A stretch of DNA of 64,000 nucleotides from CAWIHS01 sp963836005 (GTDB lineage: Bacteria > Pseudomonadota > Gammaproteobacteria > GRL18). The stretch is taken from assembly GCA_963836005.1 (NCBI GenBank), contig CAWIHS010000004.1, positions 124,001-188,000 of the forward strand, in the 5' to 3' direction. The notes beneath the pieces are model-generated. The model saw nothing but the letters and a program-made list of their open reading frames with translations, was not told the DNA's origin and ran no database searches. Of the stretch, positions 55,290 through 64,000 are shown piece after piece. Every line of letters starts with the position of its first letter. Position 1 is the stretch's first letter. The position numbers were made by a program, and so were the translations under genes.

Positions 55290-56654
55290 ATGGATTTAGA
55301 CAATTTCAACTCAGCATTATTGGACTTTCTTGATGCTTCACCAACGCCTTTTCATGCGGTGGAAAACCTTATTGAAGTATTAGAAAAGGCCGGTTTTAAA
55401 CGATTGTCAGAAGCTGATGCCTGGTCATTAAAAGCCGGGCATCGTTATTATGTGACGCGCAATGATTCATCTCTGATCGCCTTTCAGTATGGTATTCTGC
55501 CGCTGCTCGAAACGGGTATCAAAATGATGGGCGCGCACACAGACAGCCCTTGTCTCAAGGTCAAACCCAATGCAGAGATCATTGAACAAAGCTGTTTAAA
55601 ATTAGGTGTTGAAGTTTATGGCGGAGTTTTACTAAACCCCTGGTTTGACCGTGATTTATCACTTGCAGGGCGTGTGGTTTATCGACAGCAGTTAGCGTCA
55701 AAACCCGCTGCTGATAATACTCTAGCATTAAAAAGTTGTTTGATCGATTTCCAGCGGCCCGTAGCAGTAATACCCAGTTTGGCTATACATCTTGATCGAG
55801 AGGCGAATAAGAATCGCAGTATTAATCCGCAGACTGACATTCCGCCTGTTTTGATGATGGTGGAAGAAGGCGACTCTGTGACGCTGCAGAGCATACTTAA
55901 GGAACAGTTACAGCGGCAGTTTGCATCCCTGGATATGGATGAAATTATTGCCAGCGAACTGGTTTTTTATGATACTTGTAAAGCCGCCCGCACTGGCCTC
56001 AATAATGAGTTTATCAGCAGCAGTCGTCTGGATAATCTGTTAAGTTGTTTTGTTGGCGTACAGGCCATTATTGAGGCGTCTGCAGCGGGGTTGGAGCAAG
56101 GCTCGTCATTAATTGTTCTTAATGACCATGAAGAAGTGGGAAGTACAACTACAGCCGGTGCTCAGGGTACCTTTCTTAAGTCAGTTTTACAGCGTTTAAC
56201 CAGTTGCAGTGAAGAATTAACCCGTGTGATTGATCAATCGCTATTGATTTCTGCTGATAACGCTCATGCCATTCACCCAAACTATGCAGAAAAACATGAT
56301 AGTCTTCATGGGCCGCTTTTAAATCATGGACCTGTTATTAAGGTCAATGCCAATCAAAGATATGCTTCCAATAGTCATACCATTGCCATGTGTAAATTCT
56401 TAGCAGAACAACTGCAAATTCCGCTGCAAAGTTTTGTGGTCCGCAGTGATATGAGTTGCGGTAGCACTATAGGGCCAATTACAGCCAGTGAAACAGGCAT
56501 CAAAACGGTTGATATTGGTGTGCCGACTTTTGCTATGCATTCAATACGTGAAATGTGTGGTGAGAAAGATGGTTACTATCTTTATCAACTGGTCAAACAT
56601 TTTTTTGGTTTTACACCGAAGATCAGTATTGATTCAGATTCTAGCAACCGTTGA
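55290..56654 (+). CDS. M18 family aminopeptidase
   Basis: A 454-aa zinc aminopeptidase of family M18 (aspartyl-aminopeptidase-like, ApeB/Ape1 type). The metal ligands are seen in AHTDSPCLKVKP and NDHEEVGSTT; DNAHAIHPN and the late AMHSIREMCG block complete the site. Such enzymes form tetrahedral dodecamers in the cytoplasm and release N-terminal acidic residues. GAGGAAAA precedes the start. yejK follows after 27 bases. Confidence 0.93.
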   Translation: MDLDNFNSALLDFLDASPTPFHAVENLIEVLEKAGFKRLSEADAWSLKAGHRYYVTRNDSSLIAFQYGILPLLETGIKMMGAHTDSPCLKVKPNAEIIEQSCLKLGVEVYGGVLLNPWFDRDLSLAGRVVYRQQLASKPAADNTLALKSCLIDFQRPVAVIPSLAIHLDREANKNRSINPQTDIPPVLMMVEEGDSVTLQSILKEQLQRQFASLDMDEIIASELVFYDTCKAARTGLNNEFISSSRLDNLLSCFVGVQAIIEASAAGLEQGSSLIVLNDHEEVGSTTTAGAQGTFLKSVLQRLTSCSEELTRVIDQSLLISADNAHAIHPNYAEKHDSLHGPLLNHGPVIKVNANQRYASNSHTIAMCKFLAEQLQIPLQSFVVRSDMSCGSTIGPITASETGIKTVDIGVPTFAMHSIREMCGEKDGYYLYQLVKHFFGFTPKISIDSDSSNR

Positions 56655-56681
56655 TGTCTTAACTGGCAGGGAAAATCTGTT

Positions 56682-57701
56682 ATGGCAATAAAAAATTGTA
56701 TTGTACATTTATTGGATAAAAAAGCAGATTCGGGTGAATCATCCCTGCTGCTTTGCGATAAGACCATTCCTGCAGCCCATGCTCTGGAAATATTTCTCGA
56801 GGATCTGAATAAAATTTATAATAGCAAGGCCAACAAAATATTGGGTGCTTTCAGAAGTGCCCAGCAGGAGCAGGGTCTGAAACAATCTCTTGCTGATTAT
56901 ATCGATGAAGGTCTGGATTTTGTAAAAATGTCACACCAGGCCATGTCAGAGCTGAAACATTATATTGATCAGGCTAATAAGGCGACCGGCGGTTATGTGG
57001 TTTTTATTCATTATACTTTGTTTGGCAGTGAATTTATGCTCATTGCCATCTTGAATAATACCCATGGGATATGTGTAAGTGATTCACTGGAAATCTCCAG
57101 TATCGATTACCTGGATCTGTCTAAATTACATCTTGCTGCCCGGATTGATCTGACTCATTGGCAGGATGACCCTGATAGCGATCGTTATATTTCCATGGTC
57201 CGGGCTAAAGAAAGCCATAAACTTTCAGACTATTTCAGGAAATTCATTGGCAGTGACGAGAATATTGATTCAGCAGCAGAAACTGCAGCTCTTTTTAATG
57301 CAGTTAACCACTATTGTGAAGACGAAATCAGTAAGGATGATGACAGAATCCGGATCAGGAAAAAAGCTGAAAAATTTTGCATTGAGCAGGCTGATAATGG
57401 ACAAAATATAGCTTTGAAAGATTTTTCCAGCTATGTCAATGACTCAGCAGTAGATGATTTTCTAAATTACGTTAGAAATGAACAATTTGAATTGGCCAGT
57501 GAAATAGCGCCCAATAAATCCATCGCCAGACGGTTTAATAAATTAAGCGGTCGAAATGCCAAAATAAGTATTAGTTTTAATGAAGAAATGCTGGGACGTG
57601 ATATTATTTTTAATGCGGAAAAAGGGACCTTGACTATCATTGATCTCCCAGACAATTTAAAATCACAATTAATGAACCGAAACTCTGAACAGGATTTCTA
57701 A
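56682..57701 (+). CDS. yejK: Nucleoid-associated protein YejK (NdpA)
   Basis: A 339-aa member of the YejK/NdpA family of nucleoid-associated proteins, with which it shares length and the start KNCIVHLLDKK. The domain FIHYTLFGSEFMLIAILNN and the later SMVRAKESHKLSDYFRKFIG are the conserved blocks. The role is DNA compaction, poorly defined. A small gene follows after four bases. Confidence 0.9.
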   Translation: MAIKNCIVHLLDKKADSGESSLLLCDKTIPAAHALEIFLEDLNKIYNSKANKILGAFRSAQQEQGLKQSLADYIDEGLDFVKMSHQAMSELKHYIDQANKATGGYVVFIHYTLFGSEFMLIAILNNTHGICVSDSLEISSIDYLDLSKLHLAARIDLTHWQDDPDSDRYISMVRAKESHKLSDYFRKFIGSDENIDSAAETAALFNAVNHYCEDEISKDDDRIRIRKKAEKFCIEQADNGQNIALKDFSSYVNDSAVDDFLNYVRNEQFELASEIAPNKSIARRFNKLSGRNAKISISFNEEMLGRDIIFNAEKGTLTIIDLPDNLKSQLMNRNSEQDF

Positions 57702-57705
57702 GGTA

Positions 57706-58023
57706 ATGAAAAAACTGACTATCGATGAATTAAAACGACTGAATACATTACTGGACGAATCGCTGCAGCAGGCTTCTAAGGAACAGTTAGTCACCTGTAT
57801 CAGGTTGCTGGGGACGTCCCTGGCGCAATTAAAAATAAGATATCAGGTAGATGACGATCTGGCTGCGCAGAATTTTTACGATTTTGTTAAAGAACTCGAA
57901 GAATCCAAACTCAGTAATGAACTGAATGAGCTGGCCGGCAAAATAATTGTTGAATGCGCCACGGCTCTGGCGGTAGCAAAAGAAGGCAATATAAAGCAAC
58001 ACCAGACTCAGACTGAGCAGTAA
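57706..58023 (+). CDS. Hypothetical protein downstream of yejK
   Basis: A 105-aa soluble helical protein, unrecognised. It starts four bases after yejK and is probably translated with it. The body is rich in Leu, Glu and Lys, with a glutamine-rich end. No metal or nucleotide motif. Confidence 0.7.
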   Translation: MKKLTIDELKRLNTLLDESLQQASKEQLVTCIRLLGTSLAQLKIRYQVDDDLAAQNFYDFVKELEESKLSNELNELAGKIIVECATALAVAKEGNIKQHQTQTEQ

Positions 58024-58364
58024 TGTTGTTTCGCAAGCACGGGCTTTTCGATATGCTGAGCAGGTAAAGTTGTTTAAAATTTGAATTTCTATACAAAGTT
58101 CCAGTACAGCAGGCGTTGGCCAGGGAGAATAATCCACTTTTAATGATATAAAACAAACAGATAAGAGCTATATTAAGATTTAATATCAAAGTTTGCTGCT
58201 AGAGCAGTTTTTTTATTTATATTTGACAAATACACAGAATCTGTCCCAGCGTTTTCAGCTCAAACAGGCGACAGAATCAGATATTTTATTCAACAACTGA
58301 AAATTGACCCTGAAGAAAAAACAATCAGACATAATTAAGCTAATAATATAAAGCAAATTATCAT

Positions 58365-58510
58365 AAAAGTTTTATAAATATATGATTAATAATAATAAAA
58401 TTAAGGTGATTAATTTTTAACCATTTTATAACAAAGCTAATGTTCTTACTGCTGTGAGTGAGATTTACAACGCTTATACACAGAGTTATCCACAGGATTT
58501 GTGGATAAAA
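58365..58510. other. AT-rich segment with three clustered DnaA boxes (possible replication origin)
   Basis: DnaA-box sequences TTATACACA (58474-58482), TTATCCACA (58486-58494) and, inverted, TGTGGATAA (58500-58508) lie within 35 bases. The preceding 58365-58440 is extremely AT-rich and could unwind. The whole gap 58024-58654 has no gene. No dnaA, dnaN, rpmH or gidA is in view, so the identity as oriC is open. Confidence 0.45.
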
Positions 58511-58654
58511 AACTGCACGGATTTATATTCTAAAAAATATTAAAAGTGATCATTATCAGGTGTTTATTATATTTTGTCGAAATAATTCTTTTTTAGTCCA
58601 CTTTGGTCAGGGTAATCCCTAATGACTGCTATAAAATATGGGGTATTTTAATTT

Positions 58655-59620
58655 ATGCTGGATACTTTTCCGTTATTAAAAAAAATCACGTTTCCTGTTA
58701 TTAAACGCAAGACAGTAGATACTCTGCAGATCAATCTGGGTTATTTGTGCAATCAGCAATGTCAGCATTGTCATGTTAATGCAGGTCCAAACAGAACGGA
58801 GCAAATGTCGTATGAAGTAATGCAGCAGATCCTGACATTTATTGATAAAAATGAGACTCATCAGGTTGATTTAACGGGCGGGGCACCGGAAATGCATCCT
58901 CAATTTAAATATCTGGTGAAGCAATTGCGTCAACGCAACATCAGGGTTATTGATCGTTGCAATCTAACTATTTTGAATGAATCAGGCTATACGGATATGG
59001 CACAATTTCTGGCGGTTAATGAGGTTGAGATAGTTGCTTCAATGCCCTGTTATCTTGAAGAAAATGTTAATCGGCAGCGTGGCCGGGGGGTCTTTGAAAA
59101 AAGCATAAAAGCACTGCAAACATTAAATCATCTGGGATATGGGAAAAAGGATAGTGGTCTTGAACTTAATCTTGTGTTTAACCCGCAAGGTGCCCAGTTA
59201 CCTCCAGCGCAGGAAAAACTTCAGCTAGATTATAAACGCTACCTGGAACAACATTATGCAGTGCAGTTCAATCATTTATATACCATCACCAATGTGCCGA
59301 TAAAACGCTATGGAAGTATGTTATTGTCCAGAAATGAATTTGAATCCTATATGCAACTTTTACAGGATTCATTTGATTTTAACAATCTTAAAGAGGTGAT
59401 GTGCCGCAGTTTGATCAGTGTTGACTGGCAGGGCTATATTTATGACTGTGATTTTAACCAGATGCTGAAACTGTCTTTGCACCAGGACAGTGAAAAACTG
59501 CATATCAGCGATGTCAGTGTAACTCAGCTGAAACATAGAGAGATCATTGTTGGGGGGCATTGTTATGCATGTACGGCAGGACATGGAAGCAGTTGCGGCG
59601 GTGCTCTAAGTTCAGCGTGA
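58655..59620 (+). CDS. arsS: Radical SAM protein ArsS, arsenosugar biosynthesis type
   Basis: A 321-aa radical SAM enzyme. The cluster motif is CNQQCQHC (C32, C36, C39), followed by DLTGGAPEMHPQF (GGxPE-type SAM motif). The C-terminal part has several cysteines (MCRSLIS, YDCDFNQ, CYACTAGHGSSCGG), fitting an auxiliary cluster. In the arsenosugar family ArsS is proposed to join a ribosyl group from SAM to dimethylarsenic. The gene overlaps the following glycosyltransferase by three bases, the usual neighbour. arsM is not in the window. Confidence 0.9.
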   Translation: MLDTFPLLKKITFPVIKRKTVDTLQINLGYLCNQQCQHCHVNAGPNRTEQMSYEVMQQILTFIDKNETHQVDLTGGAPEMHPQFKYLVKQLRQRNIRVIDRCNLTILNESGYTDMAQFLAVNEVEIVASMPCYLEENVNRQRGRGVFEKSIKALQTLNHLGYGKKDSGLELNLVFNPQGAQLPPAQEKLQLDYKRYLEQHYAVQFNHLYTITNVPIKRYGSMLLSRNEFESYMQLLQDSFDFNNLKEVMCRSLISVDWQGYIYDCDFNQMLKLSLHQDSEKLHISDVSVTQLKHREIIVGGHCYACTAGHGSSCGGALSSA

Positions 59621-60303
59621 AGTTATCCATAATCATTCCGACCTTAAATGAAGCTGAAAAAATAGCCGATTTTTTACAGCCGTTACAGGTTTTTCGCAGT
59701 AACGGGCATGAAGTTATCCTGATTGACGGTCAAAGTGATGATGGGACATCTGTAATAGCTAAGCCTCTGGTAGATAACATTCTTGTTAGCGCCAGGGGGC
59801 GCGCTGTTCAGCAAATTGCCGGAAGCCGGGCGGCGACAGGTGATATTTACCTGTTTCTGCATGCAGATACCCTGTTGCCCCGATTTGCAGATAAAGTCAT
59901 TCGGCATGCAGTTAACAGGGGATATGAATGGGGACGCTTTAATATACAGCTTTCCGGTCAGCATTGGTTATTCAGAATCATCGAAAGGTGGATGAACTGG
60001 CGTTCCTGCCTGACAGGTATTGCAACGGGTGATCAGGCGATTTTTGTCACCCGTGAACTGTATCAGTCAATTGGCGGAATGCCGGATATTGCTTTAATGG
60101 AAGACATAGAATTCAGCAAGCAGATGCGCAGCAGCTCCAGACCTTGTTGCTGTAAAACACCGGTAATAAGTTCATCGCGCCGTTGGGAACAAAAAGGGAT
60201 CATTAAAACAGTTGTGCTGATGTGGTCATTACGCTTTCAGTACTTTTTGGGTGTCAAGCCAGAAAAGCTGGCTAAAAAATATTATCCTAAATCAATATCT
60301 TAG
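59617..60303 (+). CDS. Arsenosugar-type glycosyltransferase, TIGR04283-like
   Basis: A 228-aa GT-A glycosyltransferase from a GTG that overlaps the arsS stop (GTGA). The start LSIIIPTLNEAEKIADFL is the family signature, with VILIDGQSDDGT, the HADT metal motif (FLHADTLLP) and GDQAIFVTRE later. This family occurs next to arsS in many bacteria, and a role in arsenosugar assembly is inferred. A mobile element follows 11 bases after its stop. Confidence 0.88.
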   Translation: MKLSIIIPTLNEAEKIADFLQPLQVFRSNGHEVILIDGQSDDGTSVIAKPLVDNILVSARGRAVQQIAGSRAATGDIYLFLHADTLLPRFADKVIRHAVNRGYEWGRFNIQLSGQHWLFRIIERWMNWRSCLTGIATGDQAIFVTRELYQSIGGMPDIALMEDIEFSKQMRSSSRPCCCKTPVISSSRRWEQKGIIKTVVLMWSLRFQYFLGVKPEKLAKKYYPKSIS

Positions 60304-60314
60304 TTAGCTCTATT

Positions 60315-60470
60315 GTAACCACTCAATAAGTCCGTGCAGTTCAAGTTCCTGCCCCTTTTCAGGGGGAAGGCCAGGATGGGGGTAATGTGTATAATCAAGT
60401 ATTTAACCCCCACCCTAACCCTCCCCCTGATAGAGGGAGGGGATTTTGCATGGACTTATTGAGAAGTTAC
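60315..60470. mobile_element. GTAAC-type MITE with perfect 8-bp target duplication
   Basis: A 156-base element with ends GTAACCACTCAATAAGTCC and, inverted, GTAACTTCTCAATAAGTCC. The interior is the same pair of opposed CCTTCCCC-type palindromes as at 40776. GCTCTATT flanks it exactly (60307-60314 and 60471-60478). It separates two arsenosugar-type glycosyltransferase genes. Confidence 0.93.
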
Positions 60471-60508
60471 GCTCTATTAATCCTGTTTATTGAAGTTTTA
60501 GCCTGAAC

Positions 60509-61180
60509 ATGTCACCCACCTATCCTGATACAGCCATTCTTATTTTCGCCAGACAACCCGTTCCCGGGAAAGTTAAAACCCGGCTGATCCCGGCACTGGG
60601 GATAGATAATGCGACACGCCTGTATGTTCAAATGTTACACCAAACCATAAATACCGCTGTCAATTCACATCTGGCTGATATTTTGCTTTATATTACCGCT
60701 GAAAGCGAACCTCAGTATTTTTTATCAAATCCATTAACCAGCAAAATTAAGCTTCAAATTCAGCAGGGGAATAATTTGGGGGAAAAAATGCTTAATGCTC
60801 TGGAGCAAACCCTGTTAAAGTACAAACGTGCGGTACTCATTGGTAGCGATTGCCCTTTTTTAAACGCTGATATTTTACATGCGGCGATGCTGGCTCTCAA
60901 CACTGACAAGGCTGATAGAAATACCATGGTCTTTTCCCCGTCGTTGGATGGAGGTTATGTTCTGGTCGGCGCTTCACAGGTTTGCAGGGATGTATTTAAA
61001 GATATAGCCTGGGGCACGGGCCTGGTCATGCCACAGACAAGATCGGCGTTGAAAAAGCAACAGATTCAATGGTGTGAGTTAAAAAAACTACAGGATATTG
61101 ATACCGCTGAGGATTTGTCAGCCTTGAGCCAGGTAGATGGATTTCAGCACTGGGCCGAAGGGCTGACTGTTACCGGATAA
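60509..61180 (+). CDS. Arsenosugar-type nucleotidyl/glycosyltransferase, TIGR04282-like (DUF2064)
   Basis: A 223-aa protein with the start AILIFARQPVPGKVKTRL, a nucleotide-sugar-binding signature of the DUF2064 family. LIGSDCPFL and FSPSLDGGYVLVGA complete the fold. It is typically adjacent to the TIGR04283 glycosyltransferase and arsS. Here a mobile element lies between them, so co-transcription may be weakened. Confidence 0.88.
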   Translation: MSPTYPDTAILIFARQPVPGKVKTRLIPALGIDNATRLYVQMLHQTINTAVNSHLADILLYITAESEPQYFLSNPLTSKIKLQIQQGNNLGEKMLNALEQTLLKYKRAVLIGSDCPFLNADILHAAMLALNTDKADRNTMVFSPSLDGGYVLVGASQVCRDVFKDIAWGTGLVMPQTRSALKKQQIQWCELKKLQDIDTAEDLSALSQVDGFQHWAEGLTVTG

Positions 61181-61220
61181 AGATAAACTCAATGCAGCAA
61201 AGCATGATTAACTACAGTCC

Positions 61221-62231
61221 CTATTTATAACCTTGCGGATTCATAGTCTGCCAGCGCCAGGTATCCCGGGTCATGTCTGCCAGTCCATGTTCAGCTTTCC
61301 AGCCGATTTCCTGTTCAGCATAAGCCGGATCCGCATAACATTGGGCAATGTCCCCGGAACGTCTGGGCATTATCTGGTAAGGTACTTTACAGCCCGAGGC
61401 TTCTTCAAAAGCCCTGATCATTTCCAGTACGCTATATCCCTGACCGGTGCCCAGATTATAGATGACGATGCCTGGTTGGGTATTTAATTTTTGCAGAGCC
61501 TTGATATGTCCACGGGCTAAATCTACTACATGGATATAGTCTCTGACTCCCGTGCCGTCGGGAGTGTCATAATCATTACCAAAAACGGACAGTTTTTCCA
61601 GCTTGCCAATCGCCACCTGAGAAATATAGGGCACCAGATTGTTGGGTATTCCGTTGGGATCTTCGCCAATCAGACCGGATTCATGAGCACCTACCGGATT
61701 GAAATAACGTAATAAGGCAATATTCCAGCTGTTATCAGAGACATAGAGATCACCGCAGATTTCTTCGATGATCAGTTTGGAACGCCCGTAAGGGTTAGTG
61801 GCTGAAAGCGGAAATTCTTCTTTGATTGGAACTGAATGAGGATTGCCATAAACCGTAGCAGAAGAGCTGAAAACAAAATTTTTGACCTCGAAGTCGCGCA
61901 TGACTTTAAGTAATACCAGCGTGCCGTTCAGGTTATTCTGGTAGTACTCCAGAGGCATTGCAACTGATTCACCCACGGCTTTTAGCCCGGCAAAATGAAT
62001 AACAGCATCAATCGTGTGCTCTGAAAATATAGTGACCAGTGCCTGCTCATCCAGAATGTTACTTTCATAAAAAGAGACCGTTTTGCCGGTAATAGTTTTT
62101 ACCCGCCGCAAAGATTCCCTGCTGGAATTACACAGATTGTCAACAACTACAACATCATAGCCATTATTTAATAATTCGACGCAGGTGTGACTGCCTATAT
62201 AACCTGCGCCTCCAGTAACTAGAATTTTCAT
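61221..62231 (-). CDS. galE: UDP-glucose 4-epimerase
   Basis: A 336-aa short-chain dehydrogenase-type epimerase converting UDP-glucose and UDP-galactose. VTGGAGYIGSHT is the NAD-binding loop, SSSATVYG and NPYGRSK carry the Ser/Tyr/Lys catalytic set, and the end QTMNPQGY is typical of GalE. It starts 16 bases after the DHH gene and is probably co-transcribed. It supplies galactose units for surface polysaccharide. Confidence 0.95.
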   Translation of the reverse strand: MKILVTGGAGYIGSHTCVELLNNGYDVVVVDNLCNSSRESLRRVKTITGKTVSFYESNILDEQALVTIFSEHTIDAVIHFAGLKAVGESVAMPLEYYQNNLNGTLVLLKVMRDFEVKNFVFSSSATVYGNPHSVPIKEEFPLSATNPYGRSKLIIEEICGDLYVSDNSWNIALLRYFNPVGAHESGLIGEDPNGIPNNLVPYISQVAIGKLEKLSVFGNDYDTPDGTGVRDYIHVVDLARGHIKALQKLNTQPGIVIYNLGTGQGYSVLEMIRAFEEASGCKVPYQIMPRRSGDIAQCYADPAYAEQEIGWKAEHGLADMTRDTWRWQTMNPQGYK

Positions 62232-62247
62232 TTTTTATCCATGAATT

Positions 62248-63213
62248 TTAACTGAATTGGCGGGTAAATTTTTGTAAAAAAAGATCCAGCTCATCTTTTG
62301 GCAAATGATTGATACCGGCGGCAGCTTTACGACCCCCGCCAGTCTCAAATTGACGGCATAATTCATCGGCACCGGTTTTATTGTTCAAAGGTGCACGAAC
62401 ACTGATCAGATAGCCGCCCTGTTTATTATGCGTCAATATGGCATGGGCTCGGTCAGGGTTCTGATTGGCCAGGTCGTTACTGTACACGCCGCTCATGCGC
62501 CGCGCCCAGGGTTCATCAGGCATTTTAAAAAGAGCCACTTCTGCAGTTGTATATTCAGCCTGAAGATTTTGAGTCTTAAGCATATCTTCCTGGTAGCCGG
62601 TGGCTAATTTTTCATAGACTGAAGCTGGATCATTGATAAAATCGAGAGGATTGTTATAGGGCAAAAGGTATTTGTATAGTGTTTCCGGGTGGAAATGTAA
62701 ATCGCTGGTGTCTGCCCCATAACCATTATAATTGAGCATAATTCCCAGATTATTCAGCTGCTGGATCTGCTTGTCGTCAAGCTCAGTCTGTTTTGCCAAT
62801 GCCTGTGCGCTGACTTTTAAATTATCGCCAAACGCACCAGTAATGGCCCATAACTTATGCTTGCCCTGGAGATGATGATTGACCAGTAAACTGGTGCAAA
62901 TATTCGGTTCAGTATCAATGATAGCCGTCAGGTTTTGTGCTTCGGGTATCTCTCCGCAAAAATGATGATCAACATAAAAAACCATAGCACCTGTTTGCAG
63001 AATACGCTCGAGATCACTGCGATTCTTATCCAGAGAAATATCCAGCACGGTGATTTGATCAGCTGCAGCAGGAACAACTTTTCGCAGCAGCTGTATATCG
63101 CGTTTAATTCCGGTTACCAGTAATGATTCTGGTGGAGGAGGGGTTTCAAGGCGTAACTGCAGAAGTGAACAGATGCCGTCAGCATCACCATTAAAAACAT
63201 CAATAAAGCGCAT
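62248..63213 (-). CDS. DHH family phosphoesterase
   Basis: A 321-aa protein of the DHH/DHHA1 family. DVFNGDADGICS supplies the first metal aspartates, VDHHFCG is the name-giving motif, and the C-terminal GGGRKAAAGIN is the DHHA1 glycine-rich substrate loop. Members cleave nanoRNA, cyclic dinucleotides or pAp. Because the neighbour makes PAPS, whose use yields pAp, a pAp phosphatase role is possible, but it is only inferred. Confidence 0.85.
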   Translation of the reverse strand: MRFIDVFNGDADGICSLLQLRLETPPPPESLLVTGIKRDIQLLRKVVPAAADQITVLDISLDKNRSDLERILQTGAMVFYVDHHFCGEIPEAQNLTAIIDTEPNICTSLLVNHHLQGKHKLWAITGAFGDNLKVSAQALAKQTELDDKQIQQLNNLGIMLNYNGYGADTSDLHFHPETLYKYLLPYNNPLDFINDPASVYEKLATGYQEDMLKTQNLQAEYTTAEVALFKMPDEPWARRMSGVYSNDLANQNPDRAHAILTHNKQGGYLISVRAPLNNKTGADELCRQFETGGGRKAAAGINHLPKDELDLFLQKFTRQFS

Positions 63214-63273
63214 TCTGAATCCTTATTCTAAGCCATAGTTGTACAGTTGTTACCCAGAAAATCAATAGAGTTT

Positions 63274-64000
63274 TCATGATTCATGCAGCATGGAGCCGCA
63301 ATCATCAGATGTTTCAATATAACCTTCCCGAAATAAGTATAAATAGATTTCCTGTGCGGCTTCCATGGGAGTAAAACTGGAAGTATCAATTCTCAGTTCA
63401 GGAGATTCAGGAACTTCATACGGGTCACTAATACCGGTAAATTCGGGAATGACTCCCTTACGGGCTTTGGCATAAAGACCTTTTCTATCCCTTGACTCAC
63501 ATACGTCAAGTGGTGTTGCTACATGAATTTCAATAAAAGCCCCGTGTTGTTCAATAAGGTTTCTTGCATCTCGGCGCATTTGTGTATACGGTGCAATTGG
63601 TGCACAGATTGCAATACCGCCATTTTTTGTGATCTCGTTGGCGACAAAGCCTATTCTGCGAACATTGATAATACGATCTTTTTTGGAAAAGCCCAGTTCA
63701 CTGGATAAATTAAGACGCACAATGTCTCCATCGAGCAAAGTAACCGGTCTTGCTCCCAGTTCAATCAGCTTTGCATAGATAATTTTAGCCAGGGTGGACT
63801 TCCCTGAACCGGACAGACCAGTAAAAAATAATGTCAGTCCCTGTTTGCACTTGGCTGGATAGGCTTTACTGAGTGCCTGTAATACTTCTGGATAACTGTA
63901 CCAGGAAGGCACAGGTTTGCTGTCATGTAAACGGTTTTTTAACTCCTGTTCTGAGAGGGTTTCACTATCGAGCATTTCCTGCTGAATGATTGACAGGGGT
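63274..64000 (-). CDS. cysC: APS kinase domain, probably C-terminal part of a fused Sat/APS kinase (runs off the window)
   Basis: The frame stays open to the window edge; the ATG at 63975 is probably internal. The kinase domain has FFTGLSGSGKST (Walker A), DGDIVRLNL, GFSKKDR, and the conserved PEF-GISDPYE region. It phosphorylates APS to PAPS. The upstream residues LSEQELKNRL, then VPSWYSYPEV, match the C-terminal end of ATP sulfurylases (LSGTELRxRL, WFSxPEV), the layout of bifunctional proteins. Whether the Sat domain is present is beyond the window. Confidence 0.85.
   Translation of the reverse strand, partial: PLSIIQQEMLDSETLSEQELKNRLHDSKPVPSWYSYPEVLQALSKAYPAKCKQGLTLFFTGLSGSGKSTLAKIIYAKLIELGARPVTLLDGDIVRLNLSSELGFSKKDRIINVRRIGFVANEITKNGGIAICAPIAPYTQMRRDARNLIEQHGAFIEIHVATPLDVCESRDRKGLYAKARKGVIPEFTGISDPYEVPESPELRIDTSSFTPMEAAQEIYLYLFREGYIETSDDCGSMLHES

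Overview
The window looks like chromosomal DNA of a gammaproteobacterium of moderate GC content, probably a sulfur oxidiser. The rimP-nusA-infB-rbfA-truB-rpsO-pnp block is arranged as in Gammaproteobacteria. A stand-alone ATP sulfurylase of the bacterial/archaeal Sat type, an APS-kinase gene at the right edge and a nitric oxide reductase cluster suggest sulfur metabolism combined with (partial) denitrification. The species cannot be named from the sequence alone.

Layout: 1-5.2 kb is a nor cluster (norB 3' part, norE, norF, norQ, norD). 5.3-13.6 kb is a decayed accessory region: a broken nasA remnant, two tandem small-RNA-like units, an LRV-repeat remnant with an attC-like site, two acyltransferases, an Old Yellow Enzyme homologue and a fragment resembling a cytochrome d1 propeller. 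13.7-17.4 kb holds feoA-feoB behind a Fur-box promoter, then a SO_0444-type metal permease. 18-20.9 kb encodes one 964-aa membrane-anchored protein of unknown function. 21-33 kb is a copper/envelope region: a multicopper oxidase pseudogene, two FKBP-type prolyl isomerases, a frameshifted secreted protein, a CusB-like adaptor with four metal-binding modules, and CusA. An HPP-CBS membrane protein follows. 34.5-43.9 kb is the translation/RNA block. 44-47.4 kb has two related Ser/Thr kinases and an FHA protein. 47.6-58 kb is mixed: a copper chaperone, sat, a PLP enzyme, a Tim44-like protein, pyrD, an M18 aminopeptidase and yejK. 58.1-58.6 kb is an AT-rich gap with three clustered DnaA boxes. 58.6-61.2 kb is an arsenosugar-type gene set (arsS and two glycosyltransferases). 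61.2-64 kb on the minus strand has galE, a DHH phosphoesterase and the C-terminal part of what is probably a fused Sat/APS kinase.

The most striking feature beyond the genes is a population of short non-autonomous mobile elements. Three copies have ends beginning GTAAC and perfect 8-bp target duplications (40.8, 50.8 and 60.3 kb). One landed in the truB stop codon and another split the arsenosugar genes. A second, mosaic family built around CTTAAG ends and shared internal modules occurs at 1.1, 8.8, 12.6, 17.6 and 46.6 kb. No transposase is present in the window. Several pseudogenes (nasA, a d1-type fragment, the multicopper oxidase) indicate ongoing gene loss in the accessory parts, while core genes are intact.
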